A stretch of 64,000 bases of DNA from Trichostrongylus colubriformis (taxonomy: Eukaryota; Nematoda; Chromadorea; Rhabditida; Trichostrongylidae): contig OZ022259.1 in NCBI GenBank assembly GCA_963978905.1, positions 55,198,727 to 55,262,726 on the forward strand, given 5' to 3'. The position numbers and the translations under genes were made by a program. This document shows, piece after piece, positions 10,572-22,601 of the stretch. Positions within the stretch are counted from its first letter, which is position 1. Each line of letters begins with the position of its first letter. The notes beneath the pieces were generated by a model. That model was not told the origin of the DNA. It was given only the letters and a program-made list of their open reading frames with translations, and ran no database searches.

Positions 10572-11230
10572 GTACAATGCGTTCGGCCAACCCGGAATAA
10601 TACAACCAACTTTACGGTGTTACTGAAAAAACAGTTGTAGAAAAGTTGCAATTCATTTAATTAGTAGAGTGGTATACTATGAATGGGTTCCAACGCAGCT
10701 ACCTCACTGTGGTTTATTTTAGGCTTAAAACGCGGAACTACATAGAGCACGGCACTCCACGTTCGACGTATCACGCCGAACGTCGCACGTCGTGGATCGA
10801 ATTCCTTTCCCAACGATACACAACGATCCCGCTAAAAACACCGTGCTCCATCAGCGAATGAACAATCACCATGACTCCTTAAAGTTCTATAAGTGACAGC
10901 TGACATTTTTTAAGTATGAGTACATTGGGGATCGATGCATTTTGTTGCTGCTTTCGTTGTAGCGTTTCATGTAACTTACAACTAGTGCTTGGACCAAAGA
11001 ATCTCGTGACTGATCTTTCGGCACTGCCTGTCTTAACCATAAAGGTGGCTACCGCTATAAGCAGCGTGCTGTTTGCTTTTTGCTGCTACTGATATCAAAA
11101 TAAGAACGAAATGCCTACAGTCCTCTAAGGGTCTGTGTTGTGGTAGCGTAGTAGTAAGGGGTGCAGGAAGCTTCGCTATACTCACTTGTTATTGACTCTT
11201 ACCACTCTTGTGTTTTGCGTGTGCACGTAG
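10572..11230 (-). repeat. Degraded copy of the 51.0-51.7 kb segment
   Basis: This is the reverse complement of 50990-51690, with shared blocks such as ATCGATGCATTTTGTTGCTG and CACTGTGGTTTATTTTAGGC. The 106-codon open frame present in the 51-kb copy is broken here by substitutions and indels, so this copy is non-coding. Confidence 0.7.
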
Positions 11231-11238
11231 TACGCAAG

Positions 11239-11500
11239 TCCTTCTATTATATAAACAAGTAACTTTGTGCGTCTGTTCGTCGGTATGTCGGTCGGTATGT
11301 AAGTATGTTTGTATGTGGGTATGTAAGTATGTCTGTCCGTCCGCAAATGAATGAATGTGATAAGAGAAAGTCCTTCTATTATATAAACAAGTAACTTTGT
11401 GCGTCTGTTTGTCGGTATGTAGGTCGGTATGTAAGTATGTTTGTATGGGTATGTAAGTATGCCTGTCCGTCCGCAATGAATGGTTGTGATAAGGGAAAGA
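11239..11500 (+). repeat. 132-bp tandem duplication of a Helitron-like 5' end
   Basis: Two units start at 11239 and 11371, each opening with TCCTTCTATTATATAAAC and continuing into a GTCTGT/GTATGT-rich stretch ending near GTCCGTCCGCAA. A single related copy is at 15470-15545. The opening TC, the TATATAA core and the GTCY microsatellite are those of HINE/DINE-1 5' ends, here from a different subfamily. Confidence 0.6.
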
Positions 11501-11798
11501 TAGAGTAAAGCAACCGCTCTAGGTAGGGAGAAACCGATGGGTGTTGGAGTATCATTGTAAGGCTATGTTATCATTGTGATAGCACCTCCTACTTACATAA
11601 ACACCTATTTCGTACCCTCACCGTCATTCTGCGTTGCGCTGACGCCGCAGTAGGTGTCGGCACAGTGGAATGGCATGCAGGTATGTTTAGTCATTGGAGG
11701 GACAGTACCATTTAGATTAGGCTGAGCAGGGGGTGGGTAATTGAGTAAATGTAAACTGTTTCAAGTTCTAGGAGGTCGTTGCCGGCTTATTGAGCTAC

Positions 11799-13110
11799 CA
11801 GTTGGGCTATCGCACAGTACTGTGCGAATTAGTCATTATTTATTCAACACTATAGAAGGGAATTCATTGGTCGATGTTGAATTTTTGCTGAGCATCTATT
11901 TTCTACATATAGGTGATAGATATTAACCGATATCGGAGATATCACCGCTGAGGAAGGTCATCATTTTTCACAGGTCAGATGATTTAGCGGTCGATACCTC
12001 TTGTTACAATGATATCGATGATCAATATTAAGGAATGACATCGGTATATCCACTAATCAGTTAACCCTTCCGCTGAAGTGGTCAGTGAGAATTTGGATAG
12101 TTTACGGATCAACGGTTTTGGATTCAACTGCATCGATTGGTAGCAATTTGTCCATTTGCTGAGCATCTATTTGCTACATACATATTAGAGGTAGATCTAT
12201 ATGTCAGTTAGCGACGCCTATCGTTTTTGTAAACATCCACCACTATTTGGTATTTTACATAGTCTAGCGGTCGATACCCAGTAATGTTGCTGGTACCGCA
12301 TGAATCGCATGCTTTGCTATCACAAATTTAGATCGTGTCTTGATCATCCATGTAGATAGCAGTATCAGAAGACATGCACCATTATTTGGAACTCTAGGAA
12401 ATTTAGCGGTCGATACTGGCAGATATCAGAACATGATTAAAATATGTTCACCTAATAGTTCTGATCATCAGACGTATTTACCACAGCAGTCGCATAGTAA
12501 TAGTAAGTGGTGTACCGGATTTTATCCCTTCCCCATTTTCTAATGGTGCTTATGAGCCCCTGTAAGCCGCTATAGTTTCGAAAAGTCACCATAAAGGTTC
12601 CCGTACTCTGTAATACCTGCGAGTGTGAACATTCCACTGTTAGCCAGAAATACGAAGCGGATTTGGCGACAGTAGCCTTCAGACACTCTTTATCGAACCG
12701 TTATCAGTTTGGGGTTAAGTCTAGGATAGACCCGAAAGGTGAAACGAATGAGGCGACAGTCGCCTTTCGAGGCTCCTTATCGAATCTTATCAATTTGGAT
12801 CACCCAACATTGATGTGCCCGTCTCACCACCCGGAACACCTATAAGCTTCGGCAGTCTAGGATCGGCCCGAATGGCAAAATGGATTTGGTGACATTGGCC
12901 TTTCGAGGCTCCTTATCAGCCCTTATCAGCTGCTACCACTTTCGCTTCACCACCACTGTTATCCCCTTACCACCCCCTACATCATATCTAAATTCCAGGA
13001 CTCCATCTTTGCTGCGACGCGAGATATGAGTTTCCGGTCAAACAGACAGACAGACAGACAGACACACACACACATCAACAGACACACTTGGCCGATTATA
13101 TAAAGTAGGA
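11799..13110 (-). mobile_element. Helitron-like (HINE/DINE-1-like) element, copy b
   Basis: The element is oriented on the minus strand. Its 5' end is the complement of GATTATATAAAGTAGGA at 13094-13110, then a (CAGA)/(CA) microsatellite at 13040-13078, the GCTGCGACGCGAGATATGAG block, CTCCTTATC-containing central repeats (12600-12970) and a distal region with TAGCGGTCGATACC. The 3' end is the 16-nt perfect palindrome CGCACAGTACTGTGCG (11811-11826) followed on the minus strand by ATAGCCCAACTG. It is apparently full length at about 1.3 kb and non-coding. Assignment to Helitrons rests on structure only. Confidence 0.65.
13042..13078 (+). repeat. (CAGA)n(CA)n microsatellite
   Basis: Pure CAGA and CA tracts inside Helitron-like copy b, the complement of the GTCT/GT tract expected near a DINE-1-like 5' end. 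Equivalent tracts occur at 24786-24822 and 37755-37811. Confidence 0.85.
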
Positions 13111-13231
13111 GGATCATAAAGTGAGTAGAGGGCCTTGAGCGATGGTGCACCTCATAAAGGGGTACATTCTCTGATTTGTGATTAATGGGTGGCACCAGTG
13201 GATTTGCGGATAAGTCTGAATTTGACAATGT

Positions 13232-15460
13232 TCCTACTATAGATAATCCGTTTGCCTATGTGGGTGTCCGTCCGTTTGTCCCGAAACCAGGGTCAAGCGT
13301 CCAGTTGAGGGAAATTTTCAAAAAATACGACCCCCCCCCAAAGAGGAGCCCCCAATACGACCCCCCCCCTTTTACGTCTGCGATTGTTAGTTTTGAATTT
13401 GCTGCAATTGTTGGATATCAATAAAGGTTTTTTAAATGTTAACACAGTTTTTATCAAAAAACAGCATCTCATGGCGAAGAAAACGCCCTCTCTCCTTCCC
13501 TCCCACCCCCTTTGTTTTATTGCTGGCGAACAAGCCTCCGGTATTCAATGGCAGACCGCAGCGGCAACAGCACCCAGTCCTCCGAACGGCTCATCCAAGT
13601 CGACATTGGCGTGCGAAGCGGTCGCGTTGGAGCGCGTTATCTTATTATCACCCCATACTAAATTCCGACATTATTAAAACACTTCAAACTTTACTTAGAG
13701 CCCATCTTTCAAGCAGCTGTGACCTGTTTTCCCAATAACTTCCTTAGACCTATCTATTGATTACTTGCTTTTCCTTATGGTTGCTTAGTTCTCGATATGG
13801 GTTTCCAGTTGAGGGTTAGTTGAGGGGAATTTCGGAGTGTTTCACTTCAAATGACCATAACTTCCTTCAAACTTAACTACATGAGTTCGTTTGGGTGAAG
13901 CAGAGTCTGCGAGGTTTTTGCTTTCGAATGACTACCTGAGCTATGCCATACCTCTGAAAGGAAGCAAGTTATTTTGAGGGAAGCCAGTTGAGGGCCAGTT
14001 GAGGGGAATTTCGGAGTGTTTTACTTCAAATGACCATAACTTCCTTCAAACTTAACTATATGAGTTCGTTTGGGTGAAGCAGAGTCTGCGAGGTTTTTGC
14101 TTTCGAATGACTACCTGAGCTATGCCACACCTCCGAAACGAAGCAAGAAAAATTCAGAAAAGCTAGTTGAGGGGACCTTTTTTTCGTCGAATTTGCGAGA
14201 TCTTCCCACGAATCTTCCCAAAAATCGATTCATTGTTGCTGAAATTTTTCCAGTATGCATCCTTCGCTCTCGGAGGCCTAGTGGGAAGGCGAGAAGCGTC
14301 GGTCAGCTTCTCTGTGGGATGCGCCATGCATGAGGATTTCATCCACATTCTCAATATACAAACGTTTCTCCGGTCCGCATAGTGGCCGCTAACACTAGAT
14401 TACGTACTTGCGATCGTAGTGAGATACGAAATAAGTCCATATCATCTAATTTTTCGTTTTCATCCCATTGTTTCTGGAGTGTCCATTCACGGTGGTACCC
14501 GTTTATAGATATCGCTTTCCACGGTTAATCGGTGAATTTCGGAGGTGTCTCTGTACGTGGTTTCGGTGTCAGCGGGCCAACAAAAGGGCTATTGGCGTTC
14601 ACCGGTTTCGTTGCGGATCGCGCCATGCATAAGCTTCCATGATGATTAAGTTAATCTAGTTTGGGTTCGAACCCAATTAGTCAGTTTTATCATTTTTCCC
14701 TTACGCTTTAGACCCTCAGCCTGAGAAATTCTGTTCATCACTGCTAACCTCAACAATTACGACCCCCCCCCCCCCTCCTAGCGGACCAAATACGACCCCC
14801 CCTGTTGAGGATTCCTCAACGGAGGCTTGACCCTGCCCGAAACACATAACTCGCGTCGCAGCGAAGGTGAGATCCTGAATTTTACAAGAGATGTAGGGGG
14901 TGGTATAGGGACCTTGCGGTGGTGGACCGAAAGTGATGGCAGTGATTGGGACTGACAAGGACCTCCCGAAAGCGAATGTCACCAAAGTCGCTTCGCCTTT
15001 CGCGTTGACCCTCCTAGGTATTGTGCGAAGTGGGACGGGGACATTATTGGTGGGTGACCCGCATTGATAACGGTTGATAAGATTTGATAAGAAGCACCAA
15101 AAGGCCAATGTAGCGAAATCCGATTCCTCTTTCAACAAAAAGTGAAGTGTCCAAACACATAGTTGCTGTAGGAGGGAATTAGTCCGAAGCGGGACCTTAA
15201 TGGTGACGGATTGGATACAATGACTGTCTAGCGCTGTAAGAGCCGTTAGGAAATGGATTGGATAAAATCCAGTGCACCGCTGACTACTACTACTACACGA
15301 CCGCTACAATGAAAGCGTCTGATGAACAGTGCCATTGGGTGATCATATTTTGATTATGTTCTGATATCAGTTGCCGATGTATCGACCGCCAAATTGTTCA
15401 GCGTCCAAATAATGGTGTGCGTCTTCTGATACTGCGTTCTGCACTTCATGATCAGAATAC
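13232..15460 (+). mobile_element. Helitron-like element, copy d, split by a hAT-type element
   Basis: The 5' end TCCTACTATAGATAATCCG and the GTCCGTCCGTTTGTC tract lie at 13232-13280. The element is then interrupted by the hAT-type insertion (13288-14835) and resumes at 14836 with the conserved ACTCGCGTCGCAGCGAAGG block. Central repeat units follow (about 14880-15240), then the distal region to about 15460, which adjoins another TATTATA-type 5' end. Its 5' end faces that of copy b across about 120 bp. Non-coding. Confidence 0.6.
13288..14835. mobile_element. hAT-type non-autonomous element, copy 1
   Basis: A 1548-bp element with terminal inverted repeats beginning CAGGGTCAAGC, continuing imperfectly through GTTGAGG. 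It is flanked by the 8-bp direct repeat CCCGAAAC at 13280-13287 and 14836-14843. The 8-bp duplication and CAGGG terminus fit the hAT superfamily. It contains two direct copies of a roughly 180-bp unit (about 13800-13970 and 13980-14150) and C-rich runs near both ends. The open frames are short and unlike a transposase. A second copy at 53706-55250 is about 99 percent identical by eye. Confidence 0.9.
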
Positions 15461-16616
15461 CATCTGCATATCCCTCTATTATAAAAACCATTAACTTTGT
15501 ATGTCGGTCTGTATGTTTGTCTGTCCGCAAACGAGTGACTGTGTTTGGGGAATGATAGAGCAAACAACCACTCTAGGTCGGGAGAAACCGATGATGAATG
15601 GAGTACCATTGTAAGGCCATGTTATCGTAGTGATAGCATCTACAACTTATATAAACATCTATGTCGTACCCTCACCTCATTGAACTAAACCGATCACAAA
15701 ATGGGTGACTGTGTAAATCAAAGCGATTGCAATCTTTTTCACAAGCCATGAGTGGCTCAGACACCTATCATGAAGTACTTGAAGGGCCGGAGCGGATGGT
15801 GAACCTCACAAGGGGGTACATTGTCTGATTTCTGTGACTAATGGGTGCACAAATGGATATGCGGATGAGTGTGAATCCAACAATGTTGTACAATAATCAT
15901 TGCCAAATCACATTGCTAAGCAGCTCCTGTTAAGATTATAGTATGGATACCAGTCGGATCGACAAGCCGCCGTCGACCGCTTCTTCTTCTACGGGGGACC
16001 GGCTTCGCCAGCCCTTTCAGATTTCATTTTCTATGAATGTTTCTCACTCTTTACACACAGGGCGTCAGTGGTTATTACTCTACTCCAGTGTCCGCTCTTT
16101 GAGGTTGCAGTACCGGCGCTGCCAAATCTATATGGGTTTGTTTCCATGTCGATCGACACATGATTCTTAATGCTCAGATCTGATCAAATCTTTATGGAGT
16201 CATGCCGGCTGTGGACTATGTGCGCTTCCGGAAAGCAGGCATAACTGAAACTTTATGTATATCCCACTTCTTTCGCCTTGAACAGTCTTCCGTTTCCTTC
16301 TCCGGTCCCTTTGAAGAGCAACGAGGAGTTGTCTCTTGAGGATGCTAAGAGAATGAGACAATGTATGTTGAATTCATTTTTGATAAAGTAATGTCAAGAT
16401 GTTATTAGATGTACTTTGAACAGACTTATGGCCATATTGTGTTCTCTTTTGCTACCTATCGATTGGATAGAGTGAGGTATTTGCGGGAGGTATGCGCTTC
16501 TCCCATCCTGCTCAGTGTGCGCCGAACAGTTGCATACCACTTTAAAATCTTTATCACCAAGTACTCATTCTAACTATCCATATCAGTAACCACCGCTGAC
16601 TTATGAAAGAGTGTTT
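15461..16616 (+). other. Repeat remnants, no gene
   Basis: At 15470-15545 lies a single Helitron-like 5' end (TATTATAAAAACC then GTC-rich sequence). About 15780-15900 matches 13111-13231, the spacer between Helitron-like copies b and d, so that spacer is itself a dispersed repeat. The rest has no open frame or splice chain that I can support. Confidence 0.5.
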
Positions 16617-16996
16617 AAAGACACTGTTCGGGATAATGCGGGTGATAAGGAATTCCAAAAAGAGTTATTTACTGTAAATATACGGGTCTGAAAGGCCTAG
16701 GTATGGCGAAATCCTCCGCGGAAGGAGCCCCCAAAAACTGTGTCGGAGGCGGCCTCATGAGGGTAAGCCGCCTTGGTTAGGGCAGCCCGCCCCCTAGGGT
16801 CGACTTTGCCGAAGAATGATTGAGATGTAGAGTAATGACTTTGATAGTTGAATGATACTTATCGTATCGTACTAGAGCCGTATTGATCGATATGACGTGG
16901 TGCTTGACGTGTCAGCTTTCGTGGTGGAAACGTCCACCGGTCATTATCAAAGACTAGAATGAATGATACAATTGAATTATCCCGAACACTGTCTTT
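16617..16996. mobile_element. Small TIR element, copy 1
   Basis: A 380-bp element with 21-bp terminal inverted repeats (AAAGACACTGTTCGGGATAA against AAAGACAGTGTTCGGGATAA). The interior includes a GC-rich segment with ATCCTCCGCGGAAGGAG and GGGTCGACTTTGCCGA. A diverged reverse-complement copy interrupts the Tc1 relic at about 19950-20303. No clear target duplication, so superfamily unassigned. Confidence 0.65.
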
Positions 16997-17099
16997 GAAA
17001 CGCATTCATAGAAAAAATGAAACTTTAAGGGAACCCGGCGAAGCCGGGCCCTCCTAAAAAGGAGGAGCGCCCGACGGCAGCCGGACGATCCGACTGGTG

Positions 17100-17360
17100 T
17101 ATCTATATATAGCAAATCATCATTGAGTGTGAAACATTCCCAGCTCTACAAAACAATACTACTTATTTCCTGAATCACTCGATTACTTTCGAAGATCAGA
17201 AATGGAGTGCTCAGTAAGTAAAACCTTTTTTTCAGCTCTTATCCTTCTTCGCTGATAATCGAATTTTTATCAAATAGTTTTACTGGACCAGAAGAACCTA
17301 GATCATAACAATCAATTAATCGAAATGTTTGTTTTCATTAAATATTTCGACGGAGCAATG
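17100..17360 (+). repeat. Dispersed repeat R2, copy 1
   Basis: About 260 bp that recur in direct orientation at 63300-63565, sharing ATAGCAAATCATCAT, AGAAATGGAGTGCTCA and CTTCTTCGCTGATAATCGAA. By eye about 75-80 percent identical. No coding signal. Confidence 0.6.
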
Positions 17361-18781
17361 CTAGTTTCGGGAGCTTCGATGCGGGCCCAAACCTCAGGCC
17401 CCGGCTGCCGTGCATTTGGGTACTGTTGGCAGATACCGTAACCTTACGTCTAGTTATAATCGTCTTGGAGCAGAGTTTGGAGTGTTGTATTCATTTCATC
17501 ACTGCTAAACATGTGGTGCTCTTGATCCAAATCGTTATTACACGGAAAATTCTGTGGTTTTAATGCAATTAGGGGGTCACACATCACTCTTGAAGTCCGG
17601 CGCTATCTTGCTAAACCTTAGTTTGGGAGGTACTCGTGTCTGCCCCTAGATAAGGTTCAGATGAAAATACACATTTACTGTACAAATAGATGACAGCAGA
17701 TGATTACAGAATGGTATCGAGTGAGGAGCGACAGCGTGGAAATGAGTGCCCTCACCTGCACCAGTTTAGTATTTCTTCCCCATTTGTCTGCCATATCAGA
17801 ACCGTTCTTTTTTACACAATTCCAGCAGATTTAGTCGTTGCCCATCCATAGTTGTGCTCCATAGCTTAAATTACCGTCAGCAAAGAGGAGCACAATAAAT
17901 CACACTTTCCCCAACTCTACTTTTATCGGAGACTGTCCCTTCATTAAAGTCTCACACAGTTTCATGCACATTTCGATCAACATGACGCTTCGGAAATAAC
18001 GGTGTTCCACAAACAGCTAATTTTAAATCGCAGTCTAGCTCGTTGACGGATAGAGCTACGTTAGTTCTAAATCTGGTAATCAGGAGTGAGGAAGGGATTC
18101 CTTGCTTTTGCCGTTCGATGTCATTTTTACACACGCTTTGGCAAGAAATTGAATCTCTACTTCCATTCTCCATAGCTCATTTCCAGTAGAAGTTTCGATC
18201 ATCGTTGTCAATGGTAGGGCCAACAAGGGTCTTGGACGGAATACTTATAAAACAAAGCATACTTGCATGAAACAACGTCGTAATCATGCCGCACGCACGA
18301 ACCAAACTGAGGCTAACAACATGTATATCAAAAGATGATGTCCCACGTGGTCTCGGCACACAGTTTCGCAGCAATCTCTACTACTAGATGAATAATTTGT
18401 TTATTTATTTATTCGTCTACACTCTCTCGTACGCTAACAAAGAAAAAAATCAGAACACCGATTTTGGACACAAATTTGGCAAAGGAAAAGAAAAATACTA
18501 TGGCTAGCTATTCTACACGTACAAGTACAAACCGCTTCGCACGCTCAAACTTAGAAATTAAGCCGAGGATGACGAGGGAACAGATTGTCCTCCTCTGCTG
18601 TGCGCGAATGAGCCCAAGGCGAGATCCTGGTCCCATACCCAGAACGCATTTCGTCAACACAGGGGCTTGCTGACAACTTAACCCAAATGAAAGAAATCGC
18701 TCAGCATCTCGGCCAAAAAGCAAAAGGGAACATCAAGCGATGGTGTAACACCACCTCATGATCCTCGAATGACTAAGTTAG
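17361..18781. other. No gene recognised
   Basis: A 73-residue minus-strand frame at 17952-18173 is open but I could not match it to any family or connect it to convincing splice partners. Nothing else is supported here. Confidence 0.35.
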
Positions 18782-18782
18782 T

Positions 18783-18843
18783 CCGCGGTCATGCTTTGCG
18801 CATTAAGGCCGGCACCGGCGTCATGCGCAAGGTATGACCGCGG
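18783..18843. repeat. Short inverted-repeat hairpin
   Basis: Arms of 21 nt (18783-18803 and 18823-18843) pair with two mismatches, starting CCGCGGTCAT, around a 19-nt GC-rich loop. A related single end (GGCCGGACTCATACTTTGCG) occurs near 23034, suggesting a tiny MITE family. Confidence 0.55.
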
Positions 18844-19779
18844 CCTTATCATTATTCACATGTTGCTAAAATCAAAAGCAAAAAAGGAACGTAGCGACCT
18901 AACCTCTGTAGCTGGAGGTAGCCTATCTTTCGGCAAATTTGAGGTACATCTGAGACAGCGGAAACGTTAAAGACATGATTAGAGGAACAGATCAATTTCA
19001 AAGACCTAGTGTTCAAGTTTTGTCCGTGAAACGAAAATTTATTGGCATTTATTGGCAAGCAGTACAAATACCATGGTCGGTGCTCCATATTAGCCTCAAC
19101 AAATGTCATCAACAACAAACAAATTCTGCAGTTTTTTCGCAGAAATTTGGATCTTTTGTAGAGGCACAGCAACTAGCTTTGTGACGTAACGCAAATGGAT
19201 GGAGAACTCAAAATCTTGGATGTTCACTATTGGAAAAATGTTTACTTCATTTAGTTTACGAGGAAAAACGAAGTGTTAAAAGAATTAACAATCTGTCTCC
19301 GGGTGACATATGCAACAGTCTAGTTGTGCGGTGAAAAAAAGGTGTTGTAAACTTTTGATCTGTGTGACCTTTGCAATGGAATACGGTGTACAGGCGCACC
19401 TGAAATATGTCCCTAAACAGCTCCAAACATACTCCTGCATGAAGATTGCGATACTGTTAGTTGCGACTGCCCGATATATCAGTTTACAATTCCTTTCATA
19501 TTCACAAAAAAAAATTTGAATATATTGGGCATGTGACCTGTTTATAAAGCCTTTCAAAAGTATAGCCGCACTCCAAACTCTCAACAACTTCATTATAAAA
19601 TCAGAACAAGTGTCATTTCCCTAGCAATTTATAGGTCGTCCTTGTTTCGATATGAGTTCGAAGATACGGTTTGGCATCGATTCTGCCAGCTTAACCAGCA
19701 GTTGTGGGTTCAGCCATTCCACGCTTCAATGATCGCTGTCTTGATATCGGTGGCTTTAGCGCACGTCCTCTCAGGCTGT

Positions 19780-20900
19780 AAATTTGCCGGACTAGAATAC
19801 CCCATATGTCTCCATGAGGCTTAGATCACGTGAGTAAGCAGGCCACTCCATAACATTCACATTCCGCTCGTCTAACCACGACATTGTGGACCTGCTCGCA
19901 TGGATAGCAGCGTTGTTCTGTTGAAGGCAGCTGTTGGGGTGTTTCAGCCGTATCATTCCATTCAATCCTTGATACCGACCGGTGGACGTGGTTCACCACG
20001 GAAGTTAACACGTCAAGTGTCACTTCATTTCGATCGATACGGCTTTAATACGATAAGATAATTATCATTAGGTTATCACTCTCATTACTATACACCTCAG
20101 TTACTCCTCGGCAAAGTCGACTCTAGGAGGCGGACCGAGCAAAAATGGTGGCTGGAGCTAAAAAGGTCGCCTCCGCCACAACTCAGAGACACGCTTTCCG
20201 CGGGGGATTTAGACGGAGATAGGCTTCTTAGACCCTCAGTTTTTAAGTGAATGACTCTTTTTAATGGTTTGTTATCACCCATATTACCCCTATCACTGTC
20301 TTCGAAAGTGAAGGTTCCTCCGCTGCCATCTTTTAGGAAAGGAAGCAAACGGTGTTCGAGCATTTTCTGGTACTCCAGCGAATTCATGCGTCAGGACACA
20401 AATGCGAGCACCAGCGTCCCCTGTTGGTAGAATACCTCTGAGCCACAACCCTGCTAGCACCGAAGGCTCCTTGCGTAAAGCTCTCCAGTAATAAGCGTGT
20501 CCACCAGGACCGTCCAAATAAAACTTTTTAGTCGGGTAACAACAAACAAGAAATTCGTCTCATTAAGCTTCGCAAGAAGGACGCGTACCTTCGCCCAATC
20601 TTCTGCCATATTACTCCTAGCAAAACGAAGCCGAGGCTTTTCGTGAAATTCGGTGAGTCGTGGAGCTGGGCGTGGTCGACATCGTACAAGTTGTTGCCTT
20701 TTACTACCCTCACACTGCTGACTTGGAAATGGAAATCACGAGGCTGGCGTGGACTGATGCTGATCGATGCATTTGAAAAAAGTCGCTCAGTTAGGGATCT
20801 TGCTGCGGTGTTAACTTCCTTGGCCTACCGGATTTCTCCTTTTGACCGTACGATTCCGCACCATGCACCGATCGACAACACTCGAAGAACGAAGTAGTCA
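19780..20900 (-). pseudogene. Tc1-like transposase relic
   Basis: Read on the minus strand, recognisable Tc1 transposase pieces occur in the expected order but in several frames. They are the helix-turn-helix GRPRKLTP near 20820, KPRLRFARSN and EDWAKV at 20570-20645, KKFYLDGPGGHAYYW at about 20480-20530, EYQKMLEHRLLPFLK near 20340, QQNNAAIHAS near 19910, and MEWPAYSRDLSL near 19840. The second catalytic Asp of the usual QQDNA is Asn here, and stop codons and frameshifts abound. A small TIR element (about 19950-20303) sits between the LLPF and QQNNA blocks. The gene is dead, and I did not identify its own terminal repeats. Confidence 0.8.
19950..20303. mobile_element. Small TIR element, copy 2, inside the Tc1 relic
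   Basis: The reverse complement of this segment follows 16617-16996 throughout: GATAATATGGGTGATAA near one end, CCCGCGGAAAG and GAGTCGACTTTGCCGAGG in the middle, ACGTCCACCGGTC near the other. It splits the transposase relic between two adjacent conserved blocks, so it inserted after Tc1. Confidence 0.65.
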
Positions 20901-22180
20901 CCGAGCAATTTTGCGATTACTCAGCTCTCTATTACTCAGCCGTCACTAATGCCAAGAGCAGAGATATGTCGAAGAGCATAGTCAAAGGTTTACAAAAACT
21001 GCTGGCGCATTCTTTTTGCAATGTATTTGTGGGATTTCATCGAATGGAGAAGTGGAAAACTTTGAGATCTTCATTCATCGAAACATCGAGGGGATCAACA
21101 GAAAATTTTTTAGAGACTGTTCGAAGTGGGGTTGGCTACTCAGAGAGTAGGCAGGAGTTTTATTGAGGGATAAATATACATTGGAAAAGTGCCGGTTTAG
21201 AGGCCTAGTTGTTGCCTTCACATCGGTCGAGATTCATAACTAGCGTAAAATCGTTTCGGATGGTAGTTGTTATAGCAGCAAATTTATGCTGAGTGACTAT
21301 CAGTGTTTGACTGAGGCTTTTCATTTTGATCAAAATAGCTTTGTATGTCTCAGATAGTGCCTTGCTTGTTTTTCTGAACTCTAAAGGGAACGAATTCACG
21401 CAGTCCAAGATATAGCATCGAGCAAAATCTCATGGAAACATCATTAGTGCTCGAGTAAGAAAAAGCGCCCATCACTTGAAGAAGCTAAATTACATGTTAA
21501 GAGCTGCATAGTCAGCACTAGAAAGTTGGGCAAAGGTAAACTTAGAGGAGTTTCACATGGAACGTGAAGATAATAATGTTCAGTATTTTGTGAGTATGCA
21601 AGCTGGACAGATAAGTGATGTCACTGCTCATGCCAGATGTGATAAAGATGATGTCTGGAATAGCTTCAGCTCTGGTCGATCCATCACAGTTGCTTCTGGT
21701 TACAGCTATGAAAGAAGTCACGAAATATACCTCGTAGCATTTTTGCCCGGTCCAGTTCCTAATCTACATCCTTATTTAAATCCCAAAAATTACTAACTGT
21801 GCAGGATAGGAGCATATAGATTCAAGAAAGTCTTCATCAAAGAAATTTCCTGCTACGAAAGGATATGAAGCTTGTCTCTCAATGAATCTTGGCATCTTTT
21901 CCGCAGACTGTGTGCGACCTATAAACCACGAAGTGATGATTTTTGGCATGTCTTGGTTCGAGTTCCAATCCCAGCAATGAACAGGTAGATAGTGCAGTCG
22001 AGATTTCGTCTTTTGCAGTCCTGTAGCGTGATGCTACTTTCTAACACACGGCTATTCGCTCAACCTTTCCATGAATAACTCACCCAAGTGCGGGTTATTC
22101 ATCAACTTGACGGAAATGATCACGCAAGGGCTGAAGGTATTACTTTCAAGATTCCGATACCGATAAAGATGAAAAAGACG
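20901..22180. other. No gene recognised
   Basis: A 79-residue plus-strand frame at 21557-21796 is open, of reasonable composition and preceded by an ATG, but I recognise no family and see no splice partners. Otherwise nothing is supported. Confidence 0.35.
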
Positions 22181-22601
22181 AAGGAATATGGGTCAAAGAA
22201 AACGTCTACAAAAAAAAAGTTCCTTTGTTACCCACATATTTATGTTGCATTTGCTGAATAAGGGCCACATGCAAAGTTGCACGCGAAAAAGTGAGAATTC
22301 GGGTAAGATACAGCTTCCCAAATTCTCTGCCGGGTGTACAGGCATTCCGTCCCGTCGTCCGCCTCGGTTGAGAACGGAGAGTGGGACTATTTACGCACCT
22401 TTTTGTTCCTACAGTGGGTATCTGACCGCGGTAGACGACTGGGTGGGCACTTGCTCAGAGGCCCTGCCCACCCGGCCTAGACTTTGGGAGGTCAGATTAA
22501 CATTTTTTCGCGTGAAACTTTGCATGTAGTGGGAATTACGCAAATACAACATGTTTATATGGGTGACACAAAAACTCATTTTTCCGTGGGCGGTTCCTTT
22601 A
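22181..22601. mobile_element. MITE family Y, copy 1
   Basis: Inverted arms of about 100 bp bracket a GC-rich centre. Arm landmarks are TTTGTTACCCACATATTTAT, GCATTTGC, ATAAGGGCCACATGCAAAG and CGCGAAAAAGTGAGAAT, mirrored at 22495-22601. Further copies are at 32832-33263 and 37183-38147, with a single arm near 50917-51005. Target duplication unclear, so superfamily unassigned. Confidence 0.65.

Larger units (their letters stand above)
2080..11230 (+). repeat. Left arm of large inverted repeat
   Basis: Segments of this arm reappear in reverse complement in the right arm: 10572-11230 with 50990-51690, 9545-9695 with 52270-52430, 8531-9580 with 52410-53170, 7010-7186 with 53170-53383, 6639-6990 with 56750-57220, and 3400-3457 with 57222-57290. 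The order is collinear apart from insertions. Similarity is roughly 75-85 percent by eye, so the duplication is old. It may be an inverted segmental duplication or two copies of a long mobile element. Confidence 0.65.

Noticed and set aside
13384..13738. Overlapping open frames conserved between the two hAT-type copies
   Set aside because: Conservation is explained by the copies being nearly identical overall; the frames carry no domain.
17030..17080. Paired small hairpins (CCCGGCGAAGCCGGG and CTCCTAAAAAGGAG) resembling bacterial terminators
   Set aside because: The context is eukaryotic and next to a TIR element; no transcription unit ends here.
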